From the IMG/VR virus record IMGVR_UViG_3300017738_000006, positions 1 to 47,655 of that record: 47,655 bases of DNA. One strand, given 5' to 3'. The first letter of the stretch is position 1, and every line of letters starts with the position of its first letter. Shown piece by piece: positions 25,301 to 33,200 of this stretch. The stretch is from a virus. The notes below the pieces were generated by a model, which saw only the letters and a list, made by a program, of their open reading frames with translations, was not told the origin of the DNA and ran no database searches. Both the position numbers and the translations under genes were made by a program.

Positions 25301-28300
25301 AAATCCAGATTTAAATCTATTCAATCCATTTGCATCTTGTATTTCAAAAGACTCTGCATCTCTTTCTAATAAAGACAATGCAGTTACGGCTTCTATATTT
25401 TCAATTCTATTTTTTAGTCTACCAATATCTCTCATGGTAAACCTTTGTGTTTTTTCTCTTCTTACTCTAACATCAGTTGGTTTGAATGTAAATGCAGGCA
25501 AGTCAATTGTCGCAAGTTTCATTCCGTTGTCTATATCTTTTGGTAGTCGTGGAAACTCTGCTGATGCACCCTCTAGTATTTTAAACTCACCTGTAGTTGT
25601 TAGGAATATAGTTGCAATTTTACCAAGAAAAAATTCAAAGTCGTGGTTGGAAGAACTATCTGGTTTCGGTGTGTTAACTACAACCGAACCTGTTCCACTA
25701 AAAGACCTTGAGGTAAAGTCAAATGAATTACCTGTAATGGTATCCGTTGCAGTAACAGTTGTTGATGCACCTGTAACATCTGCGACTGTTGGTCTAAAGT
25801 CTAAACAATCTCGTAAGTCAAAATTACCAGTTGGTTCTGGGTCATCTGGGTCAATTCTTGCGGCTGTGTATGTTGGTATATCATCATAGTTCATCTGACC
25901 AGCAACTGGACTATAGGAGTCTACTGAGAAGAACTCACCAGAACCATGTGAGAAAAAGTCAAACACTACAAGTAATCTACCACTTGGTGACACCACGCCT
26001 GGTTTTCTAACTATTCTACCTATGTCGTAAATATTATCTCTCTGTCCTGTGTCAAGTTCAAAGTTCTGTGTAACTATCTTACTACCAGCAGTTTTAGTTC
26101 CTACAGTTGCAGTCGCACCAGACGACTCTCCTGTTATTGTTTCTCCAACTGCAAAATCAGTCACACCAAATGTTCCGTTCAGCGTATATGTCATTGGAGT
26201 TGTTGTGGTTAGAACTCTACCTTTTGCATTTGTTGTACCACCTGTAATTTTCTCACCTCTGGTAAACGTACCAACTATACTTGATATTTCCATAGTGGGT
26301 GCAGTTGCATCTGCACTTGTATCTTCTGAGTCATATACTGCTTGTAATCTATAAACGTCTGCACGACCTAGTGATATTTCTTTATCACTCGCTCTTACAC
26401 CATACGCACCATCATCATCACTTGCAAGAACTTTTACTTGTTTCAATAAATTAGTAGTTTTAATTCTTGCAGTCACAGATGTCTTGGTAACAGTTCCTAT
26501 GAACTTAACTTTTGCAGATGCTCCCAGAACAGTCGCATCAGTTATGGTGACTGTATTACTACCAGTTCCAGATATATTACCTGTCATATCAACATGGTCA
26601 CCTTGAGCTCCTGTACCACCACCAGCCGTTAAGATTGATATTGAGTAATCTAGGTTTGAAAAACTAGCGAATGTTTCATTTGTTCCAGCAGAAAATGAAA
26701 CAGCACCAGATGCGTTTGTAGTACCTACGAACTGTCTTCTAATAACTATTTGTGAGTCACTTGCACCAGCGTTGTCATCTGTTAATAGAGTTTTTATCAC
26801 TCTCTTAGGTAATCTAAATATCGCAGTATTTTTTTCTGGTTGTTGTAAAGTTGCAGACCTCACTGTTTCCAATTCAACTCTGTCAAAGTCAGCACCATCT
26901 TCACCCAGAACAAAGTCACCATCACCATCTTCTTGTCTTACAAAAGATAATTGACCTCTTTTATTTTCTGATAAATCAGCAGTAAAATCTTGACCACCAT
27001 CATCATCATCCATAAAGACTGCCTTTGCATCTTCAAACTTAAATGATCTTGTTTCAGATACAGTTAAATCAGCGTTTGAGGCATCCTCTATAAGTTGACC
27101 TGTTTCTGCACTATCAGATGCAAGTATCTTTTCACCTGCTGAGAATGTCCCTCTAACATTCACAAGGTTTATTACAGATGCAGCTCTAAGTCCATCATCA
27201 CTAGTTTCTGTACTGAAAACAAATCCAACTGCTTTAGATGTTGCACCCTCTAGTCTTACACCACCACTTGTGTGTGTTGCAGTTAGTAGGGGACTTGGTG
27301 TATCACTTAGTGTCAGTCTTGTAAACATTTGAACATCAAACAAGAACAGTTTATGTTCTGCGGCTGTATCTCCAGCGACACCTTGAAAAAACTCAAACGC
27401 TCTTGGTCTTGCAACACCTATATTTTTACCCATTCCAGTTGTAGCACCTCTGGTTGATGTTGGTAATTCAAATAGTTGTAATTGTTTGTATGGTGTTGTT
27501 TCACCAGATATGTCACCAATGTCAGGCATACCATATGCATTTGTTACTCTAACAAAGTTACCTACTTCTAGATTAGTAACACCAGCATTTATAGTTCTTA
27601 CATCTCTCGCTTTTTCTAAATCTTTAAATGTTATCGCAGTTTTTTCTATTTCAAATCCACGAACATACGCTTTTCCAGGCGTTACTGCGATTGCGAGTTT
27701 ACTCTCTCCAGCAGTTCCACCATCATCAGTAGTTGCACCACTAGAATATACACCACCAAACTCTTTTGTTTTTACAGAATTATCAATACTTTCTCTAACA
27801 TCAAACTGAAATGGTCTAGTTGTGTAATCACCAGACTCATCAAAAGTTCTTCTTGCAAAAGTTTCACCTATCTGAGAATACTTTGTAACGTCAACTCTGT
27901 TCTCTGTAAGTTGACCTCTTTTTACTGTAACTAATTCTACAAAGTCTGTATCATCTGTTGAACCAGAATCTTTCTTTGCAAGTGTAAGATTAATTTTTAA
28001 TCTATGAGCACCTTTAGCTGCAAAGTTTGTTGTTCCTGTTGCATTATCCGTAAGACTTGAATCTATTTCTGGTGTAATAAGTTCTTCTAAAACTGTGAAA
28101 CCTACACGATTACTTTCTGTGGTTGAACTTGAACTTAATAATAAAGTTTGTTCTGCACATCTTACAAACTGTCCACGAATGAAATAAACACCCTCCTCTA
28201 CTTTTACAGAAGAACCTAATTGGGCTGCACTTGAAGAGTGTGTAGTTGCAGATGCTACCTCAGTGGCATATGATGAGGTGTGTGTAATTGAAACATCTGC

Positions 28301-28750
28301 TGTTATATTTTCACCATCTGCAAAGGACTCTGTTGCATTATCTGTACCAGAGTTTATGTATCTAAGTATCAATAATGGTTGTGTCGTTGCAGTTGCATCT
28401 TGATACCCAATAACGTATGCTTTCATACCACTTGTTGCACCTGTGATAGTCACAGGAGTCGTTGCATTATAATACTGACTTGGTGTAATTGTTTCTCCAG
28501 CGAATGTGGTTGCAAGTTGCACATTAGTTACTGCTTTTGAATAAGTAACTTGGCCTGGGATAACGACAGTTCCCTCTTGGAACATATGTCTACCAAACCT
28601 TTCGATTTGGTTTTGCATGATTGACTGAAGTTGTGTTAGTTCTCTCGCTTGTATTGCAAAGCCAGGACGAAAGAGAACACGATGAAAATTATCATCTTTG
28701 TCATAATCGTCATAATAAGGTGCAATGTTTAGGTCTGTAATTTGTGGCAT
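22316..28750 (-). CDS. Giant DUF4815 baseplate/fibre-attachment protein
   Basis: The 2144-residue protein begins with a DUF4815-type domain: YYDDYDKDDNFHRVLFRPGF, then QARELTQLQSIMQNQIERFG and later YFIRGQFVRCAEQTLLLSSS. Further on are a GETITGESSGATATV repeat pair (about residues 825-890), a helical LKNRIENIEAVTALSLLERD segment, and a beta-domain RTLTVTGECFRPGIRLYAFF. The C-terminal third is Thr/Ser-rich. In marine T4-like phages DUF4815 proteins are virion proteins of the distal tail. Encoded just after gp8, where T4 has gp9/gp10, it is a good candidate for the fibre-anchoring peripheral baseplate. It starts one base after the gp8 stop. Confidence 0.85.
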   Translation of the reverse strand: MPQITDLNIAPYYDDYDKDDNFHRVLFRPGFAIQARELTQLQSIMQNQIERFGRHMFQEGTVVIPGQVTYSKAVTNVQLATTFAGETITPSQYYNATTPVTITGATSGMKAYVIGYQDATATTQPLLILRYINSGTDNATESFADGENITADVSITHTSSYATEVASATTHSSSAAQLGSSVKVEEGVYFIRGQFVRCAEQTLLLSSSSTTESNRVGFTVLEELITPEIDSSLTDNATGTTNFAAKGAHRLKINLTLAKKDSGSTDDTDFVELVTVKRGQLTENRVDVTKYSQIGETFARRTFDESGDYTTRPFQFDVRESIDNSVKTKEFGGVYSSGATTDDGGTAGESKLAIAVTPGKAYVRGFEIEKTAITFKDLEKARDVRTINAGVTNLEVGNFVRVTNAYGMPDIGDISGETTPYKQLQLFELPTSTRGATTGMGKNIGVARPRAFEFFQGVAGDTAAEHKLFLFDVQMFTRLTLSDTPSPLLTATHTSGGVRLEGATSKAVGFVFSTETSDDGLRAASVINLVNVRGTFSAGEKILASDSAETGQLIEDASNADLTVSETRSFKFEDAKAVFMDDDDGGQDFTADLSENKRGQLSFVRQEDGDGDFVLGEDGADFDRVELETVRSATLQQPEKNTAIFRLPKRVIKTLLTDDNAGASDSQIVIRRQFVGTTNASGAVSFSAGTNETFASFSNLDYSISILTAGGGTGAQGDHVDMTGNISGTGSNTVTITDATVLGASAKVKFIGTVTKTSVTARIKTTNLLKQVKVLASDDDGAYGVRASDKEISLGRADVYRLQAVYDSEDTSADATAPTMEISSIVGTFTRGEKITGGTTNAKGRVLTTTTPMTYTLNGTFGVTDFAVGETITGESSGATATVGTKTAGSKIVTQNFELDTGQRDNIYDIGRIVRKPGVVSPSGRLLVVFDFFSHGSGEFFSVDSYSPVAGQMNYDDIPTYTAARIDPDDPEPTGNFDLRDCLDFRPTVADVTGASTTVTATDTITGNSFDFTSRSFSGTGSVVVNTPKPDSSSNHDFEFFLGKIATIFLTTTGEFKILEGASAEFPRLPKDIDNGMKLATIDLPAFTFKPTDVRVRREKTQRFTMRDIGRLKNRIENIEAVTALSLLERDAESFEIQDANGLNRFKSGFIVDNFGGHRVGDVLHKDYQVAIDMEQNLLRPKCVMRNVALTEVATSDTARTTSGYQKTGDLLTLPYTSSAFITQPYATRVENVQTYLIHEWVGKITLEPSGDEWFETEEVPALIINVEGNFNTIQAGLRNRGVMGTVWNAWQTQWSGVVSRTTETGRGFGMRETIVERTIETTRTDLTRTGVNTQVVENIEEESLGNRVISRAIIPFVRPRTLTVTGECFRPGIRLYAFFDGKDMSTFVTPSAEEFSNVTSPVEGSPLITNGSGKASFSFRIPEYRFQGQESQPSFKSGELEFRLSSSSTNLKIPSPLSAGQTTYISSGIRETVQETIIATRNAEVVQMSVNQSTSVTDTSTVASRVIGFADDDRDGGGANSEPPDITSFDPLAQTFLVIETGGCFLTSLDLFFSQKDNILPVWVEVRNVVNGYPGPKLIPFGRKVLEPADVNINSDTGNVATTFTFDSPIFLQKGTEYCFVVMSNSLEYKVWISQMGEQDVGGTKRVISAQPHLGTLFKSQNNRTWDAVQSQDMKFTLRKAVFNTGGATISMTNDNILEARTIEEGSSTPVYAEKLLANPIIITNGTTKVKVNHRNHGMYSTSNNVVITGVSSGVSTTVATTAITISSTSLVITSATNFPSSGTVTVKVNNEIMSGTISGTTLSSLTRGIGSSDAAAHAVGDTIELYQINGVRLTEINKTHTAIADIGIDSYTLSITSTPSVTGTSGDVQVGGTSVFASANYRFELMQSAISTLELIDTSIESTVRTTSGTSPSGTETSFTTETSGNAQAFPLGENFDFETTRLVASQVNETNELSGSKSFFIDLKLSTTNANLSPVIDLDRASVNLIANRINNVDSSSDVYPTTDFNASTEPDGDNNVAVYLTRGIALENPATSLKVFFAAAKKSTSEIKVLHKTLGSDESVDFDEKGFSFFNTTGTTDSTVRNSLSDEDFQEYVFTAGVTDDGIGEPLPEFSQFQIKIVMQGTDAANPPLLKDLRVIALAT

Positions 28751-28751
28751 A

Positions 28752-30251
28752 CTAGAACTCTATGATAAGTTTGATGTCTTCCGTTTGGTCTGACGCTCTT
28801 GAGATTGGTTTTCTATTTTCCAGATAGATTATAGTACCACTATCTGGTTGTAACTCTGGATTTGCATAACCAGTTGTCAATGATATTGTATTGTTATTTG
28901 CGAGTGTGACTGTTTCAGTTACACTTGATGGTGTTAGTGTTGCACTTGATGTTCCACCTGTGATTGTGTTTGTTCCACTAAACGCAACGTATCCACCATT
29001 TGTAGAACTTGTACCAAAGTCTGCAAATCTTTCTTGTTGATAGTAAAGTAAGTTTCTACTTGAGTCAAACTCAACCACCTTTCCTACTGCACCAGTCGAT
29101 GATTGTGTTATCTGTTCGTCTGCTGAGAATGTACCAGAAACACTTGAACCTTTTAAAACAAAAGTTTGTCGTGCAGTTGAGCTACTTGCGACTGTTGATG
29201 TTCCAAAAGTAGTTGGGTCTACAACAAGACCAACCTGTCTAAAATCGTTTGCAGTTGTAAAGTCATCACCCTCTGCTTGTGTTAGTGTTGTAGATGTCAT
29301 CACAAAATGTCCACCTAGTTCTGCAACTGCATCATTACCATGTCCCTCTTTAGGACTGATAACGACTGATACTGCACCACCACTTCCACTTCCCATAGAA
29401 GATGCACTCGATAAGTCTGAGTCAGAGAATGTAAAACTAGAACCTAAGTTTACTGTTCCAAATGTGTAACTAGTTCCAGCGGCATGAATTGTTGTGTCTG
29501 AACCAGCAGTCAATCCAAAAGATTGTATTGCACCACCTGATACTGTAATCCTTACAATCGCACCAGATGATGTTCCTTGACTTGTTCCATCTCCGAACAC
29601 GGCTGCGTAGTAAGTTCCGTCTGAGTATCCAGAACCAGCAGTAATTATTAGTGACTCAATAGCACCATCAGTTGCGGCCGCACTTACAGTTGAGTCAGTA
29701 GATACTGGCATGAAGTCCGTTGTTAAGAACTTAGCGGCATCAGATGAGGATATAGAGTACATATACTTGAGAACATATCCACCTAATGCAAATGGTGATG
29801 TGGACTCAGAGGTTGGTTCAGAACCAGAGTATGAAGTTCCACCATTGTTGTCTAAAACTTTGTATACTCTGTTCGCAGACGTTAGGAAATAAAATGTTGA
29901 GTCATATAGATTAGATGAACCAGAAGTTGTTGTATTGTCTGAACTAATGTTGTGTTCATACATATCGTAGGTCGTTCCGTTTGCAAAGTTTCTTCTTACA
30001 ACTGCTCTTGTAATGTCAGATGAAGATATATTCTTTGCACCCAACATTGAGTCCCAAGAGTAATACTCTGTTTGTCCTACTGAGTCTGCTGGTGTGGGTG
30101 GTGAACTATCACTACCCCCAGATGTAGCAGATGAAAAGGGACTTGACTTTCCCAGAAATAAGTAGTATACACTTGCAGATGCTTCAGTAAATGATTCGAC
30201 AAATTGTGAGGCATTGTGCAGTCTAAACTTTTCAGTGATTATTGCGGCCAT
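28752..30251 (-). CDS. gp8: Baseplate wedge protein gp8
   Basis: gp8 is a dimeric component of the T4 baseplate wedge. The 499-residue product shares the N-terminal ITEKFRLHNASQF...YYLFLGKSSPFSS pattern (T4: IVTSKFRTEKMLNFYN...IFITFGRSEPWSS) and an almost collinear C-terminus, IYLENRKPISRASDQTEDIK (T4: IYMENRPPIIMAMDQTEEIN). T4 gp8 is 334 residues. The added middle (about 190-430) is Ser/Thr/Gly-rich and includes a FSADEQITQSSTGAVGKV repeat unit. It has a TATAAATA late promoter. Confidence 0.92.
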   Translation of the reverse strand: MAAIITEKFRLHNASQFVESFTEASASVYYLFLGKSSPFSSATSGGSDSSPPTPADSVGQTEYYSWDSMLGAKNISSSDITRAVVRRNFANGTTYDMYEHNISSDNTTTSGSSNLYDSTFYFLTSANRVYKVLDNNGGTSYSGSEPTSESTSPFALGGYVLKYMYSISSSDAAKFLTTDFMPVSTDSTVSAAATDGAIESLIITAGSGYSDGTYYAAVFGDGTSQGTSSGAIVRITVSGGAIQSFGLTAGSDTTIHAAGTSYTFGTVNLGSSFTFSDSDLSSASSMGSGSGGAVSVVISPKEGHGNDAVAELGGHFVMTSTTLTQAEGDDFTTANDFRQVGLVVDPTTFGTSTVASSSTARQTFVLKGSSVSGTFSADEQITQSSTGAVGKVVEFDSSRNLLYYQQERFADFGTSSTNGGYVAFSGTNTITGGTSSATLTPSSVTETVTLANNNTISLTTGYANPELQPDSGTIIYLENRKPISRASDQTEDIKLIIEF

Positions 30252-30268
30252 ATTCTAATCCTTTGTTT

Positions 30269-30276
30269 TATTTATA
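30269..30276 (-). promoter_or_regulatory. Late promoter TATAAATA for gp8
   Basis: TATAAATA lies 17 bases before the gp8 ATG, followed by an AAAGGA site. A second ATAAATA at 30281-30287 overlaps the preceding stop codon, so the pair may act as tandem start sites. Confidence 0.75.
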
Positions 30277-30283
30277 CGTTTAT

Positions 30284-33200
30284 TTATGGTATTATTCCTG
30301 TTGCACCTTCTAAACTTATATTATCACCAGCATCAGCGGTGGTGTCTAATACAAGAAATGCAATCTCCCCAACATTATCTAATGTTCCATCTTCAAGAAC
30401 TACTTCTCCAGTATCCCTCACATTAATTACAGAACCACGAACAAATGGTTGATTACCAATTCTTACTTTTGTACTTGTTGAACTATTTAGTCTTAGATTT
30501 TCAAATGGTATTTGACCCCCATCTAGTTTTATTTCAAAACTTTCTGCAACTACTCTTCCACCAGCGAATACTGTTGTTTCATATTGTAGGAAACCACCTT
30601 CATCTGTGTTATCTTCAAGTGCGATATAGTCGTCAAAACTATTTGTAGACGCTGTTTCTGTTAATAGACTTCCAGACTCCTCTAGAATGAAGTTTACTCT
30701 GGTATCCTCTTCTGCGGCTAAGAAACAATTTTCATCAGTTCCATCTTCATCAGATCCATCAAGTAGTAGTCTACCAAAGTCTTCTAGTAGTAATCCAATC
30801 TCTTCAGTTGCGTTTGCGTTGTTCTGGTCATTTGGTGGATCACTCAGTAATATCTTAGATGATCTCAGTATATCCTCAAACTTGAGTTCACTAATATCAC
30901 TTAGACTTGGTAACACATTATCAAAATCTTCTAGAACTATTCTATCACCATCGTTAAGAGTGAACGTAGAGTCAAAAGTGCTTGGTGGGAACTGTCCATC
31001 TTCTGCGAGTAAGATACCACCTGTTTCAAGTTCTATTCTGTCTAGTTCACCTGTGGTTGTGAACCCTTGATCTTCATTTAGTGTTCTGTTACCATCTTCC
31101 ATCAAGATGTTACTACCTGTTTCTAATATAACGTGGTCTAAATCTTCATCACCCTCTAATAGTAATGGTTTGTTGAAAGGTAGTGGGTTTGTTCCATCCA
31201 TGACTACCACACCAAATTCAAACTTACCAACCTCACCATTTTCTAACTGTATACCAGCAGGGTCAGAACCAAAAGGTCTTTCTGCAAGTTGTATCAATAG
31301 ATTGTTAACAACTCTTTGTTGTGGTCTAGTTGCAATTTTTACTTCTGTGGGTTGTAGAACTGCGAGTTCAAAGTTACCACTTGCAACAAGTGGAGCACTC
31401 TCTGACATCAATCTACCATTGTCAATACCATCATCACTAACTAACACATTATCACCAGTAGTTACAAACGCATCTTCAAGTAGAACTGTTTCAGAACCAG
31501 GCTGTTCTAAAAATTCATCTGATCCAACAACAATGTTTGTTACAGGTTGTGTATTAAATCCTGCTAGTTCAACAAAATCAGTAAAGACTAAGGCACCGAA
31601 TGTAGTATTAGTTCCGTCTGTATCACCAAGAATAACAGGAGTAGAGAAAGTTGCATCTGAAAGTGCGACAGGAGGTGTCTCCAACAATAAACTATCAAGT
31701 TCACCAAATATAACACCAGACTCTAAATCTATCTTACTATGTTCGTCTGCAAATCCAGCGGCAGATGAGTCAAGAATTACATACGCAATATCATAACCAT
31801 ATCCACTTGGTTGTAAACTATCTTCCAGTAGTATAGAGAAGTCTACGTTAGTTGTAGTTGTTGATGTCGTAGACTTACCATTAAGTATAATTTTATCTCC
31901 AGGCAAAAGACCATTCTCAAGAAGTATCTGGTCATCTGTATCACCAACATTATAAGTTGGAGCTTCCATTCTTCTTTCAATTTCAACTTGGAAGATGTTA
32001 ATAAGAGTAGATGCAAGTTCTGGTGTAAATGTATCATCACCTGTGTAATCTGGGACATCTGTTGCTGTGGTCTTGAGTGCAACCGATACTTGACTTGCGA
32101 TAGATACTTTTCCAAATGGTCTGAACCCTGCTGGGTGAACTGCCTTTTGTAATTGTTTTAGATAATTACCTAAAGATACACCAACCTGTACTTCGTATGA
32201 GTAGTCTTGGTAATAGTAGGAGTCTTGAATACGATTTAAATCTTCACCAAGTAAACTCTGAATGTCTATATACGAACCCTCATTTGTTTGTGTAATCGCA
32301 ACCGAACTTGTTATCGTTCCGATATTCGCCTTCATGATTGTTGCACTTGCACCACTTGAGTCTGTAATTGTTACATTCTTATTACTGAAGTCAATCGCTT
32401 CTTCATTGATAATATTGTCACCAGCATCAGTTGATGATGAGTCAGTTCCGTCCAATAGAATATCACCACTACCAGTTTCATCTTCGAACAACACTTTATC
32501 GTTTGCATCATCATCACCATCTGTGCTGTTAAGTATTAAACTATCACCAGCATTTTCAGTTGCGAGTTGTTGACCATCATTCGTTCCGCTGGAGTCTGTT
32601 CCGTCAAGTAATAGTTTTGCAACTGTGCTATCCTCTTGAAATCTGTCGATAAGTAACTTACCACCATCATCTTGAACAAAGAAACCACCAACTGTTTCAG
32701 ATGTTTGTCCAGCAAACTCTGTATCATTAATTCTATCAAGTGTTGACATTTCAAGAAGTATCGCTCCACCAAAGTTATCCTCTATACCAGTTGTTTCTAC
32801 TGTATCGTCACCCTCCTTGAGTAAGACAGAAGTTGCACCATCATTTGAACCATCTTCTAATAGTATACTTGCGTTCTGGTCATGTGCATCTGTAGCACTT
32901 AAATCTAAATTAATCTGTGCTGGTCTAGTTGAAACTAAACCCTCTTCTCTTAGGAAACCATTACCTAAAGAGTCTTCTAGTTGTAATCCAAAGATTGTAG
33001 TTGCACTACCATTAAGTACAATATTATCACCCCTATCTCTTACAAAAGTTTGCACTTCTTTTGATCGAATAAGTCCACCCATACCAGAATGATTAACACA
33101 ATAGTAGTATAAATCTGGAGCGTCTGTTGCAACAGTTATTTGTAGAAATGCACCTGTAGTTCCTGCTTCTATGTAAGCCGCAGATTTTGTTACACCTGTG

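Noticed and set aside
25254-25889. Plus-strand 211-codon open frame opposite the DUF4815 gene
   Set aside because: It has no promoter or ribosome site and lies wholly within a conserved gene on the other strand.
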